Shown here piece after piece: positions 1-8,540 of a stretch of DNA of 64,000 nucleotides. Under the pieces are notes generated by a model that was not told where the DNA came from, did not search any database, and saw only the letters and a list, made by a program, of their open reading frames with translations. Position numbers and translations under genes: made by a program. The stretch comes from Aliivibrio sifiae. GTDB taxonomy: Bacteria > Pseudomonadota > Gammaproteobacteria > Enterobacterales > Vibrionaceae. The stretch lies in NCBI RefSeq assembly GCF_002954715.1, contig NZ_MSCP01000001.1, positions 194,836-258,835 on the forward strand, given 5' to 3'. The stretch's first letter is position 1. Every line of letters starts with the position of its first letter.

Positions 1-461
1 GAGATGACACCTTATATTCAGGCACAGTTGCTGCTGCAACAGAAGGGCACTTTCTTGGGTTACCCGCAATTGCGATGTCTTTAGTTGGGCGCCTGCATTT
101 TGATACGGCAGCTCAAGTTGCATTAGAATTAGTAAAAACACATTTAAAGAATCCGCTAACAACCAAAAGAGTGCTAAATGTTAATGTGCCGGATTGTGAG
201 TATTCTGAAATAACTAAGTGGGAAGTGACTCGATTAGGCGCAAGACATCACTCAGAAAGCATGATAAAAGAGACTGACCCGCGTGGTGAAACTATTTATT
301 GGTTGGGACCTCCAGGGAAGAAACAGGATGCAGGTAAAGGCACTGATTTTTACGCAATTAAACATAACTGTGTGTCAGTGACACCATTACAAGTTGATTT
401 AACCGCTCATGACTCATTAACAATGATGAGCGATTGGCTATCAATTGAGAGAACTCATTAA
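1..461 (+). CDS. surE: 5'/3'-nucleotidase SurE, 3' part (start outside window)
   Basis: The reading frame is open from base 3 to the TAA at 459-461, so the gene enters from the left and only about the last 152 codons are seen. The stretch [19 protein letters not shown] is the conserved SurE core that surrounds the metal-binding active site. SurE is a cytosolic metal-dependent phosphatase acting on nucleoside monophosphates during stationary phase and stress. An internal ATG at 75 is not the real start, because clear SurE homology continues upstream of it. The stop codon overlaps the pcm start by one base (TAATG), which suggests translational coupling. The order surE-pcm-nlpD-rpoS is the classical gammaproteobacterial stress cluster. 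Confidence 0.95.
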   Translation, partial: DDTLYSGTVAAATEGHFLGLPAIAMSLVGRLHFDTAAQVALELVKTHLKNPLTTKRVLNVNVPDCEYSEITKWEVTRLGARHHSESMIKETDPRGETIYWLGPPGKKQDAGKGTDFYAIKHNCVSVTPLQVDLTAHDSLTMMSDWLSIERTH

Positions 462-1087
462 TGCTTCATTCTCGAACCGAATTACTTGATCAATTTTTAC
501 GTCAGCAAGGCATCCAAGACGAAACTGTTCTATCAGTGATTCGTTTATTGCCGCGTGAGCGTTTTGTGTCTGAGGCATTAGCACACCAAGCTTATCAAAA
601 TAATGCATTACCTATTGGTGAAGGACAAACGATCTCTCAGCCTTATATTGTCGCTAAAATGACTGAATTACTCATGTTGCAGAGAGAGTCAAATGTTCTA
701 GAAATAGGAACCGGTTCAGGTTATCAAACTGCGGTATTAGCGCAATTGCTTGATCATGTTAATTCAATTGAGCGAATTAAATCGCTTCAATGGAATGCAA
801 AACGATTATTAAAGCAATTAGATATATATAATCTATCAACAAAACATGCCGATGGTTGGAAAGGGTGGGCAAGCAAAGCCCCTTTTGATGCCATTATTGT
901 TACCGCCGCCGCAGAATCCATTCCTAATGATTTATTATTGCAATTAAAAGATGGTGGAAGACTGGTTATCCCTGTTGGAGAGGCTGAGCAGCAGTTACTC
1001 CGAATTATTCGTCATGGTGATGAGTTTCATTCTGAAGTGATAGAAGAAGTTCGTTTTGTTCCACTAATTGCAGGTGAATTAGCATAA
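461..1087 (+). CDS. pcm: Protein-L-isoaspartate O-methyltransferase
   Basis: 208 aa, the usual length of bacterial Pcm. The SAM-binding motif I is visible as [18 protein letters not shown] (about residues 79-96), and the family segment [18 protein letters not shown] lies before it. The enzyme uses S-adenosylmethionine to methylate isoaspartyl residues in aged proteins in the cytosol and so starts their repair. The ATG overlaps the surE stop by one base, so the start is fixed by coupling. It is followed 5 bp later by nlpD. The association with surE and rpoS fits a role in stationary-phase survival. Confidence 0.97.
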   Translation: MLHSRTELLDQFLRQQGIQDETVLSVIRLLPRERFVSEALAHQAYQNNALPIGEGQTISQPYIVAKMTELLMLQRESNVLEIGTGSGYQTAVLAQLLDHVNSIERIKSLQWNAKRLLKQLDIYNLSTKHADGWKGWASKAPFDAIIVTAAAESIPNDLLLQLKDGGRLVIPVGEAEQQLLRIIRHGDEFHSEVIEEVRFVPLIAGELA

Positions 1088-1092
1088 TCATA

Positions 1093-2097
1093 ATGAAAAA
1101 AATAATCGTGACACCTTCTCGTTTGTGGCTTATTGCCGCTACTTTTATTCTATTGCTTTCAGGCTGTTCTATGGGACCTCATCGTCCTGCACCTGTATCT
1201 AGTGTAAATAAGAGTCCTTCATCGTATGGCGGTGCTGAGCGTGGCAGTTACCGTGGTAGTTATTACCAAGTTGAGAAAGGTGACACCCTATATTTTATTT
1301 CTTATGTAACCAATAAAGATGTTAAAGAATTGATCGCATATAATGAGTTAAAGGCGCCTTATGTGATTCATCCAGGACAAAGGCTTAAATTATGGGGGCC
1401 TAAATACATTGCTCCTGCGTATGGAGATGATGGACATTCAGTTAGCAAAAATAATACATCTAAAGCTACAGGTGCTGCCGCAGTAGCTGTTGTACCAGTG
1501 GCTAATAACAAACCTGTTACTAAGGCCGCACCAACAGTGTTGAGTAGCACAAAATCATCACCTGTACAAAAACAAAGCACAAAAAAGGTTGAAAACACCA
1601 AATCGAAGGAGTATGTTAATTCTAACAAACCGATAACAACTGCCAAATCAAAACCAGTTGCTAAAGCAAAACCGGCAGTTAAACCAAAGCCAGCACCTAA
1701 ACCTAAATCAGTAGAAAAAAAATCGGAAAAGGTAGATTCCTGGTTATGGCCAACAAAAGGGCGAGTAATCGCTAAGTTTTCAACAGGAGACCAAGGAAAT
1801 AAAGGGATTGATATCGCAGGCCAACGAGGTCAAGACATCATCTCTACCGCTAAAGGAACAGTGGTGTATGCAGGTAATGCATTAAGAGGTTATGGTAATT
1901 TAATCATTATTAAACATAACGACGATTACTTAAGTGCTTATGCTCATAATGAATCACTGTTTGTTAAAGAAGGTCAAAATATCACAGCGGGACAAAAAAT
2001 TGCATCAATGGGTAGCTCAAGTACGAGCAGTGTTCGTTTGCACTTTGAGATCCGCTTTAGAGGGAAATCGGTAAATCCACAACGGTATTTACCGTAA
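1093..2097 (+). CDS. nlpD: Lipoprotein NlpD (LysM + degenerate LytM activator)
   Basis: 334 aa. It has an N-terminal signal with lipobox LSGC (Cys25), a LysM peptidoglycan-binding domain (about residues 55-100, YYQVEKGDTLYFISYVTN), a long Lys/Pro/Ala/Ser-rich linker (about 110-215) and a C-terminal M23/LytM domain. The M23 metal ligands are not intact: the expected HxGxD is NKGID and the final HxH is LHFEI. This fits NlpD as a non-enzymatic activator of the septal amidase AmiC in the periplasm rather than an endopeptidase. In relatives the main rpoS promoter lies inside nlpD. I could not place it here with confidence. Confidence 0.95.
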   Translation: MKKIIVTPSRLWLIAATFILLLSGCSMGPHRPAPVSSVNKSPSSYGGAERGSYRGSYYQVEKGDTLYFISYVTNKDVKELIAYNELKAPYVIHPGQRLKLWGPKYIAPAYGDDGHSVSKNNTSKATGAAAVAVVPVANNKPVTKAAPTVLSSTKSSPVQKQSTKKVENTKSKEYVNSNKPITTAKSKPVAKAKPAVKPKPAPKPKSVEKKSEKVDSWLWPTKGRVIAKFSTGDQGNKGIDIAGQRGQDIISTAKGTVVYAGNALRGYGNLIIIKHNDDYLSAYAHNESLFVKEGQNITAGQKIASMGSSSTSSVRLHFEIRFRGKSVNPQRYLP

Positions 2098-2152
2098 CAG
2101 GGATGACATAGCTGAGTTGTAATGTCTTGCTGGCTCGCCATGGGGAGGCGCT

Positions 2153-3115
2153 ATGAGTAAAAGCAATGCAGTAACTAAAGAAATTGAAGAGTTCGATTTA
2201 GAGACAGTAAATGACAGTGAAGTTGTTGCTGCGGATGAATCGGAACGTTTAGAGGTAACTAGCTCACAGAAAGTAATGGATGCTACGCAACTTTACTTAG
2301 GTGAAATTGGTTTCTCTCCACTCCTAACTGCTGAAGAAGAAGTCTACTTTAGTCGTCTGGCCTTAAAAGGCGATGTAGCCGCTCGATCTCGAATGATTGA
2401 AAGTAATCTTCGATTAGTGGTGAAAATTGCTCGTCGTTACAATCACCGTGGTCTTGCGTTATTGGATTTAGTAGAAGAGGGTAACCTTGGCTTAATCCGT
2501 GCGGTTGAAAAATTTGATCCAGAGAGAGGCTTCCGCTTTTCTACCTACGCTACTTGGTGGATACGTCAAACTATTGAACGTGCCATCATGAATCAAACTC
2601 GAACTATCCGTTTGCCTATCCATGTCGTAAAAGAACTGAATGTTTATTTACGTGCAGCTCGTGAGTTATCACAAAAACTTGATCACGAACCAACACCTGA
2701 AGAAATTGCAGAGAAGCTTGATAAACCAGTGAGTGATGTCAGCCGTATGCTACGTTTAAATGAACGAGTTGCTTCTGTTGATTCAATGGTTGCTGGTGAA
2801 TCTGATAAAGCACTGCTTGATATTTTGCCAGATACCAAACATGCTGATCCTGAATCTGAAACTCAAAAAGACGATATTAATGCCTCTTTGGTTGGTTGGC
2901 TTGGTCAACTTAATCCAAAACAAAAAGAAGTTGTTGCGCGTCGTTTTGGCTTGTTAGGATATGAAACAGCAACGTTAGAACAAGTAGGTAAAGAAATTGG
3001 ATTAACACGCGAACGAGTAAGACAAATTCAAGTAGAAGGCTTGCGACGTTTAAGAGAGATAATGACGCAACAAGGGTTGAACATGGAAACCTTATTTGCA
3101 GTTGAAGAGTACTAA
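2153..3115 (+). CDS. rpoS: RNA polymerase sigma factor RpoS (sigma-38)
   Basis: 320 aa, close to E. coli RpoS (330). Sigma-70 region 1.2 starts near [17 protein letters not shown], region 2 contains [14 protein letters not shown] and the -10 recognition segment [14 protein letters not shown], and region 4 ends with the helix-turn-helix around [19 protein letters not shown]. It directs stationary-phase and general stress transcription. A strong Shine-Dalgarno (GGGGAGG) lies 6 bp before the ATG. It follows nlpD by 55 bp, the conserved order. A hairpin terminator follows at 3148-3186. Confidence 0.98.
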   Translation: MSKSNAVTKEIEEFDLETVNDSEVVAADESERLEVTSSQKVMDATQLYLGEIGFSPLLTAEEEVYFSRLALKGDVAARSRMIESNLRLVVKIARRYNHRGLALLDLVEEGNLGLIRAVEKFDPERGFRFSTYATWWIRQTIERAIMNQTRTIRLPIHVVKELNVYLRAARELSQKLDHEPTPEEIAEKLDKPVSDVSRMLRLNERVASVDSMVAGESDKALLDILPDTKHADPESETQKDDINASLVGWLGQLNPKQKEVVARRFGLLGYETATLEQVGKEIGLTRERVRQIQVEGLRRLREIMTQQGLNMETLFAVEEY

Positions 3116-3147
3116 CTGCCTTATAGAAATAACTCAGCGTAATAAAT

Positions 3148-3186
3148 AAAAAAGCCCCAGCAATATAATTGTTGGGACTTTTTCTT
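3148..3186. terminator. Bidirectional terminator between rpoS and ynjF
   Basis: AAAAAGCCCCAGCAAT pairs with ATTGTTGGGACTTTTT (two wobble or mismatched positions) around a short loop, with T runs on both strands. It lies between two convergent genes and can serve both. Confidence 0.8.
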
Positions 3187-3813
3187 TTAATAATCTCGTT
3201 TTTCATTTTCTTGTAAAGTATGAAACCCTGACCAAATTCGGTTAAATGTGGTTATCCAACATAAAGTTGAATATACATATGCAATGATGGCAAAGTGGGT
3301 AGGGAATAAGCAAAATAAAACAAAGCAACCAATGGTTTCTGTTCCTTCAGTTAAGCCACTCATATAGTAGAGAGATTTGTTTTTATATACTGGATTATCA
3401 ATATTTCGCTTTCCTGCCATGATCGCAAAAGCTAAAAAGCTGCTTCCTGTTCCTATAAAAGAAAATATCAATAAAGCACCAGCAATGGCATTTTGTTCTG
3501 GATTTGCCAGAATAAAACCAAATGGGATAAGGGAATAAAAAAGAAAATCCAAACTGATATCTAAAAAACCGCCAGAATCTGTTATTCCCGTAATTCGAGC
3601 TAAAGCGCCATCCAAACCATCACAGATTCGATTTAATAAAATAAAACCCAGCGCAATATTATATTCTTGGAATAGTAATGCAGGAAAAGCGAGAAGCCCT
3701 AAAGCAAAGCCAAATAGGGTCGTTTGGTTCGCTGTTACCCTTAATCTATGTAAGCGATTTGCTGCTATTGATAAAGGCTTTTTTATTATTTGAATACTGA
3801 ATTTATCAAGCAT
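3187..3813 (-). CDS. ynjF: CDP-alcohol phosphatidyltransferase family membrane protein (YnjF-like)
   Basis: 208 aa, polytopic membrane protein. The CDP-alcohol phosphotransferase signature is complete: DGLDGALAR, then seven residues, then GGFLDISLD, giving the four catalytic and metal-binding Asp residues (about residues 65-90). Such enzymes transfer a phospho-alcohol group from a CDP-linked donor in the inner membrane. The acceptor here is unknown. The start overlaps the 3' end of the upstream ABC ATPase gene by 8 bp. E. coli has the same neighbours (ynjC-ynjD-ynjE-ynjF), which is why the YnjF name is used. The rhodanese gene ynjE is absent from this operon. Confidence 0.8.
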   Translation of the reverse strand: MLDKFSIQIIKKPLSIAANRLHRLRVTANQTTLFGFALGLLAFPALLFQEYNIALGFILLNRICDGLDGALARITGITDSGGFLDISLDFLFYSLIPFGFILANPEQNAIAGALLIFSFIGTGSSFLAFAIMAGKRNIDNPVYKNKSLYYMSGLTEGTETIGCFVLFCLFPTHFAIIAYVYSTLCWITTFNRIWSGFHTLQENEKRDY

Positions 3814-4453
3814 GGTCTATCTCCAGAGGCCAAAGAAAGGTTTGGCTATTTTGGGGAATATCATCAATGTCATGAGTCACTAATAATGTTGGGATATTAG
3901 CTTCTGATAACTGTTCAAATACCCAATCTCGAAACTGAATACGTAAGGTTTTATCTAGCTTACTAAAAGGTTCATCTAATAAAGCAACATCTGGTTTGGC
4001 TAATAACATTCTGACTAAACTGATCCTAGCACGTTGTCCTCCAGATATTTGCTCTGGGAATACATAGGCTAATGAATCTAATTGAACATTTTTAAGTGCA
4101 TTTATTGCATCGATTTTACGTTGAGATCCTTTTATTTGGTCTGGTAATGCAAAGGCCAGATTTTCCCAAATACATAAATGAGGAAATAAAAGATCTTCTT
4201 GAAATAAAATGCCTACTTTTCGTTTGTAAGAAGGGAGCTGTTTGATCGGCGTATTATTAACCTCGATATGACCAGAGTAGTTAAAGTCATCACTTAAGTG
4301 ACCGGCAATTACGCTTAATAGAGTGGATTTTCCACAACCACTTGGGCCCATGACGCTTAATACCTCTCCTTTATTTATAGATAGAGAGCAATTACTCAAT
4401 AAAGGAGCATTGTTACGAGTGAGAATGCTGAGATTTTTTATTGATAGGCTCAT
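3806..4453 (-). CDS. ynjD: ABC transporter ATP-binding protein (YnjD-like)
   Basis: 215 aa. Walker A GPSGCGKST (about 35-43), Q-loop GILFQEDLLFP, signature ISGGQRARIS and Walker B VALLDEPFSKLD are all intact, so the ATPase should be active. It is a short importer-type ATPase like ThiQ and FbpC. It overlaps the upstream permease gene by 41 bp and the downstream ynjF gene by 8 bp, so the three are translated from one message. The substrate of YnjBCD-type systems is not established. Confidence 0.85.
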   Translation of the reverse strand: MSLSIKNLSILTRNNAPLLSNCSLSINKGEVLSVMGPSGCGKSTLLSVIAGHLSDDFNYSGHIEVNNTPIKQLPSYKRKVGILFQEDLLFPHLCIWENLAFALPDQIKGSQRKIDAINALKNVQLDSLAYVFPEQISGGQRARISLVRMLLAKPDVALLDEPFSKLDKTLRIQFRDWVFEQLSEANIPTLLVTHDIDDIPQNSQTFLWPLEIDHA

Positions 4454-6128
4454 TACCCGTCACTTTCCTTGTTGTTAGGTTTAGATGAGAACGATAAGAA
4501 TAGAATCGTCCAATAAAGATAGCCAAGCTGAAGAAAATAAACGGCAATAGTGCCTGCCATAATCCATATAGAGCTGTAATACGACGATCAAATCCGCTAG
4601 AAAGAGCAACGGCTTCGGTAGTCAATGTCATTATCCTGCCAGCCCCTAACATTTGTGTTGGTAAGTACTGTGCGAGGCTAACACTAACACCTATTGCCCA
4701 TGCGTATAAAATTGCGGGCAATAATAAAGGCAGTTTTATTTTTATCCAACAATGCCATGGTGATTTTCCAAGACTTAATCCTGTTTGAGTTAATCGTTGA
4801 TCAAAGCTGCGCCATGGCCCATCTAAGGCTAGAAATACATAAGGAAAAGCAAAAAAAACATGCGCCCAAACAACCCAAAACCAATAAGAATCACTCGAAA
4901 AATAGAGCGCACTGACTTGAAGGCCAAATAATAATGAGAGCTGAGGAACCAACATAGGAATAGCGATTAATAGAGAGGGGATATGCCACCTGTATTTAAT
5001 TTTAAATTCATGTCCAAGTAACGCAAAAGCAAGGGCTGTTGTTGCTGAGGCCATTGCGATGATTATGCTATCTGTTATTACAGGGAGTAGATTTACCCAT
5101 TCATTCTTCCAGAAGCGAAAAGTAAATGTGCTTGGTAAGAGGTCAGGAAATCTCCAACGTTGTGCAATACTCCAAAGTATCATTACAGGTAATGATAGAG
5201 TGACAATACTTGCAACTGTAGTAAAAAGTGCTAGACCAGGCAAACGAAGTCCTATACGACCAGATATTTGCCAATGACGACAATGGGTTGTTACTCCCCA
5301 TTCTAAAAAACGATGAAGAGCAATGAGTAAAAAGCAAAGAACAAGTAGGATAATAGCGCCAGCACCAGCCCTAGGTTGTAATTGAATATCAGGCTCACTA
5401 AACCATTGCCACACTAATACTGCAAATGTTGGTGGATTAGTTGACCCAATAATTAAACTCACATCAACCACTGACACGCTATAGGCTATGACGGCTAATA
5501 GAGGGAAACGTATTTTTTTAAGCCATTGTGGGAATATGCATTTCCACCATATTTGATGACGTTTGTACCCTAAACTTGCCGCTACTTTTGTCGTTTTATC
5601 GACATTTAACTGCTGCATAATAGGAATACTCATTAAAAGAAGGAAGGGGACTTCTTTAATAATCAAAACTAAAACAAGTCCTATATTAATCGCGTCATTA
5701 ATTATTATGGGAAAATCAAAAGCTCCTAAAGGAGTCAATAGCCTTGCAACGATCCCCGTAGGTGAAAAAAGAAAAGCGAACCCAATAGCAAAAGCGACAT
5801 GAGGCATAGCAAGAAGTGGAGATAGTAAAGGTTCTATTTTTTTCCAAATAGGTAATTGCCATGTGCTTTGTAGAATTATAAAAGTAATTAAACAAGAGAT
5901 AAGTGTACTAATAAAGGCACTACTAATAGTTAAAGAGATTGAATGCCAGATACCACTCCACTCAAAAACCGATATATATCCGTTTAAAGACAGAGTATGT
6001 AGGCCAATAGGTGGCATGTAGCTTAAAGATGCACTTAACACTCCGATCATCCCTGGAAGGATCGGAAGGATACAAACCATGATAAGCAAAATATAAAAAA
6101 ACGGTAATATCATGGTCTTGTTAGTCAT
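4413..6128 (-). CDS. ynjC: ABC transporter permease, two fused membrane domains (YnjC-like)
   Basis: About 571 aa from ATG 6128; a GTG at 6149 in frame would add seven residues. Neither start has a clear ribosome site, and ATG 6128 is preferred because the first membrane segment (MILPFFYILLIMVCILPIL) follows directly. Many hydrophobic segments form two homologous halves, as in ThiP/FbpB-type permeases. It pairs with the ATPase encoded downstream. The periplasmic binding protein gene ynjB, which precedes ynjC in E. coli, is not present: the upstream gene encodes a membrane protein instead. Confidence 0.8.
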   Translation of the reverse strand: MTNKTMILPFFYILLIMVCILPILPGMIGVLSASLSYMPPIGLHTLSLNGYISVFEWSGIWHSISLTISSAFISTLISCLITFIILQSTWQLPIWKKIEPLLSPLLAMPHVAFAIGFAFLFSPTGIVARLLTPLGAFDFPIIINDAINIGLVLVLIIKEVPFLLLMSIPIMQQLNVDKTTKVAASLGYKRHQIWWKCIFPQWLKKIRFPLLAVIAYSVSVVDVSLIIGSTNPPTFAVLVWQWFSEPDIQLQPRAGAGAIILLVLCFLLIALHRFLEWGVTTHCRHWQISGRIGLRLPGLALFTTVASIVTLSLPVMILWSIAQRWRFPDLLPSTFTFRFWKNEWVNLLPVITDSIIIAMASATTALAFALLGHEFKIKYRWHIPSLLIAIPMLVPQLSLLFGLQVSALYFSSDSYWFWVVWAHVFFAFPYVFLALDGPWRSFDQRLTQTGLSLGKSPWHCWIKIKLPLLLPAILYAWAIGVSVSLAQYLPTQMLGAGRIMTLTTEAVALSSGFDRRITALYGLWQALLPFIFFSLAIFIGRFYSYRSHLNLTTRKVTGNEPINKKSQHSHS

Positions 6129-6238
6129 ACCTAAATTAAAAATAAACACATAATTGCTGAGCAGTAGTATGTGGTATTGATGATAATGTATTGAATGAGA
6201 CAGAAAGTAAACTAATTAGTTCATTTTTTATAAAGGTA

Positions 6239-6799
6239 TTAGTTTTGATAATTCGCTTTATTACCGATATCAAAATGAAGAGGCATTTTCCATTTTTGAA
6301 TGGCCAGAAAAAGGAAAATAACACCAGCAAAGGTTAAGCATATTAGTGCAATAAGCCATACTTCCATCGCTAGCATAAGTGTCGCTATACACAATAGGAA
6401 TGGTATAAGCTTCAATCCCATCACTTTAAAGCAGAATGATTCTTTTAAGGCAATCCCGGAAAACGTAATAAAAAGAAATCCAACAGGAAGCCAGAAAAAA
6501 TGACTGTCGTCTAATAGAATTAATAACACTAATCCTATCCATGCAGACCAAGTAATAATCATTCTTATTTTTTTATCATAAACATGTAAATTTGCCGCAC
6601 TCATTGCGGCAGAGAGGGCAAGAGAAATAAAAGCAAACTCTTTTAATGATCCATCAATTAAGACCAACGCAATATCATCGGCAATAGCGAGACTGCTTAG
6701 AAATAGGGTAAAAGAAAATAAAGTAATGCCTAAGCGATAAGTAATGACACTGACTTTATCTAGAGAGTCTAATGTCTCGACATGTTCTATATTTGCCAT
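6239..6799 (-). CDS. Integral membrane protein, DUF2301-like
   Basis: 186 aa with about six hydrophobic segments and almost no soluble part. The N-terminal phrase TYRLGITLFSFTL and the overall pattern resemble the DUF2301 family of uncharacterised integral membrane proteins, an assignment from memory of the family. It lies 110 bp upstream of the ynjC-like gene on the same strand and may be the first gene of that operon. It sits where the ynjB binding-protein gene would be expected but has no signal peptide or globular periplasmic domain, so it is not a replacement binding protein of a known type. Confidence 0.55.
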   Translation of the reverse strand: MANIEHVETLDSLDKVSVITYRLGITLFSFTLFLSSLAIADDIALVLIDGSLKEFAFISLALSAAMSAANLHVYDKKIRMIITWSAWIGLVLLILLDDSHFFWLPVGFLFITFSGIALKESFCFKVMGLKLIPFLLCIATLMLAMEVWLIALICLTFAGVIFLFLAIQKWKMPLHFDIGNKANYQN

Positions 6800-6961
6800 A
6801 TTAGGTTCCTAATGTAGAGATTTCACTATTAACTTTAGCATGCTCAGTGAATGTTTATTGTGTGAATTTCGTTGAAAATGTTTAATTTTATCTTATTCAT
6901 CAAGATTTACTTTTCGTATTTGTAATTATTTGCTGTGAATGTTTTTCTAATAAGTAAAAAT

Positions 6962-7011
6962 GGTGATTTTCATCACATAAAAGATGATTTTAAATCTACG
7001 AGATGTATACT
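6962..7011 (+). promoter_or_regulatory. Predicted CRP-cAMP site and promoter for nupC
   Basis: GGTGA, six bases, TCACA at 6962-6977 matches the CRP consensus except for one outer base. A -10-like TATACT lies at 7006-7011. In E. coli nupC is controlled by CRP (and CytR), so this is a sensible placement. The rest of 6800-7101 is AT-rich and holds nothing else I can name. Confidence 0.6.
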
Positions 7012-7101
7012 CCTTCCCCCAATACAAGCCGTCACATGGAACAGTGAATGACCCCAAGGATTAGGACCAGCTACTGTTAAACAGCTTGTAAAGGAACCTA
7101 A

Positions 7102-7221
7102 ATGAACATCTTTTTATCTAATGTTATTCCTTCCTCTTGGAGTAATTATTTTGTACCTCTATCGTCATCCTCTATGGCGAGTCCTTTCGTTTCTTCATCT
7201 TTACCTCAATCTATTAAATAG
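7102..7221 (+). CDS. Possible leader ORF of nupC (39 aa)
   Basis: ATG at 7102 follows an AAGGAA ribosome site (7091-7096) by about five bases. It encodes MNIFLSNVIPSSWSNYFVPL followed by a Ser-rich tail and stops at TAG 7219-7221, only 8 bp before the nupC ATG. nupC itself has only a weak ribosome site, so ribosomes terminating here could re-initiate on nupC. The peptide is unusually rich in Ser (about one third) and resembles no protein I know. It may instead be a chance ORF in a long 5' leader. Confidence 0.4.
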   Translation: MNIFLSNVIPSSWSNYFVPLSSSSMASPFVSSSLPQSIK

Positions 7222-7229
7222 GCATTACT

Positions 7230-8444
7230 ATGACCATTTTATTTAGCCTTATAGGCATGTGTGCGCTTATCTTTTGCGCGTGGGTATTTTCAGAGAAGCG
7301 TTCAGCTATCAATTGGAAAACCGTTCTTAGAGCTCTTTTTTTACAACTCTCTTTCGCTGCTCTTGTTCTTTATTTTCCCTGGGGACAAGCGGCATTAGCG
7401 GCCCTTAGTAGTGGGGTTTCTAGTCTATTAGGTTTTGCGGATGAAGGTATTGCATTTTTATTCGGTGACTTAGCTTCAACTGGTTTTATCTTCGCAATTC
7501 GTGTCCTACCAATCATCATCTTCTTTAGTGCTTTAATCTCCGCTTTATATTACTTAGGTATCATGCAAAAAGTCATTGCTGTTTTAGGCGGTGCAATCCA
7601 AAAATTCCTAGGTACGAGTAAAGTTGAGTCATTAGTTGCGACTGGTAATATCTTTTTATCTCAAGGTGAATCACCTCTACTCATTCGTCCATTCTTACCT
7701 CAAATGACACGTTCTGAACTGTTTGCTGTAATGGCGGGTGGTATGGCATCGGTTGCTGGTAGTGTACTTGGTGGTTATGCAGGGTTAGGTGTTGAGCTTA
7801 AATACTTAATTGCAGCAAGCTTTATGGCTGCACCTGGCAGTTTATTGATGGCTAAGATTTTAGTTCCTGAGCAAGAAACACCGGTTGACCAACATGAATT
7901 AACCATCGATAAAAGTGAACAAAGTAACGTTATTGATGCATTAGCAAGCGGCGCAATGAACGGCATGAAAATCGCAGTAGCGGTAGGTACTATGTTGATC
8001 GCGTTTGTGAGTGTGATTGCAATGCTAAACAGTGGTCTAGAAATGGTTGCTGAATGGTTTGGTTTTGCTGGTGTAACATTACAAACTGTTTTTGGTTACT
8101 TATTTGCACCAGTTGCTTGGATTATTGGTATTCCAAAATCTGAAATGGTAATGGCTGGTTCTTATATTGGTCAAAAAGTTGTATTGAACGAGTTCGTTGC
8201 ATTTATTGATTTTGTTCAACATAAAGATCAATTATCAGCGTATAGCCAAGTTATTATCACATTTGCATTGTGTGGTTTTGCTAATGTAAGTTCAATTGCT
8301 GTTCAGCTTGGTTCTATTGGTGTTATGGCTCCAGAGCGTCGTGCTGAAGTTGCAAATATGGGGTTTAAAGCGGTACTAGCTGGTACGTTAGCAAACCTTA
8401 TGAGCGCATGTTTGGCCGGATTATTCTTTAGTCTGTCGTTGTAA
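7230..8444 (+). CDS. nupC: Nucleoside transporter, NupC/CNT family
   Basis: 404 aa, the length expected for a bacterial concentrative nucleoside transporter. Family segments include GESPLLIRPFLPQMTRSELFAVM split around the conserved Glu (SQGESPLL), the GGMASVAGSVLGGYAGLG loop and the C-terminal FALCGFANVSSIAVQLG. It imports nucleosides across the inner membrane with H+ or Na+. It is a single gene with a predicted CRP site upstream and a strong terminator downstream, so it is probably catabolite-regulated. Confidence 0.9.
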   Translation: MTILFSLIGMCALIFCAWVFSEKRSAINWKTVLRALFLQLSFAALVLYFPWGQAALAALSSGVSSLLGFADEGIAFLFGDLASTGFIFAIRVLPIIIFFSALISALYYLGIMQKVIAVLGGAIQKFLGTSKVESLVATGNIFLSQGESPLLIRPFLPQMTRSELFAVMAGGMASVAGSVLGGYAGLGVELKYLIAASFMAAPGSLLMAKILVPEQETPVDQHELTIDKSEQSNVIDALASGAMNGMKIAVAVGTMLIAFVSVIAMLNSGLEMVAEWFGFAGVTLQTVFGYLFAPVAWIIGIPKSEMVMAGSYIGQKVVLNEFVAFIDFVQHKDQLSAYSQVIITFALCGFANVSSIAVQLGSIGVMAPERRAEVANMGFKAVLAGTLANLMSACLAGLFFSLSL

Positions 8445-8465
8445 TAATCTCGCTTCAAGTTAAAA

Positions 8466-8508
8466 ATAAAAGGCCCATGTAGTATAAAAATACGCATGGG
8501 CTTTTGTT
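8466..8508. terminator. Terminator shared by nupC and the dcu gene
   Basis: AAAAGGCCCATG pairs with CATGGGCTTTT around a 15-base loop, with T-rich tails on both strands, between convergent genes. Confidence 0.8.
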
Positions 8509-8540
8509 TATTTAGAGATTAAAAAAATACTATCGTCTAA

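Noticed and set aside
1368-1646. 92-codon minus-strand ORF inside nlpD
   Set aside because: Shadow of the low-complexity Lys/Pro/Ala linker; no ribosome site or homology.
6136-6330. 64-codon ORF between ynjC and the DUF2301-like gene as a remnant of ynjB
   Set aside because: It mostly overlaps the end of the membrane protein gene in another frame and has no binding-protein features.
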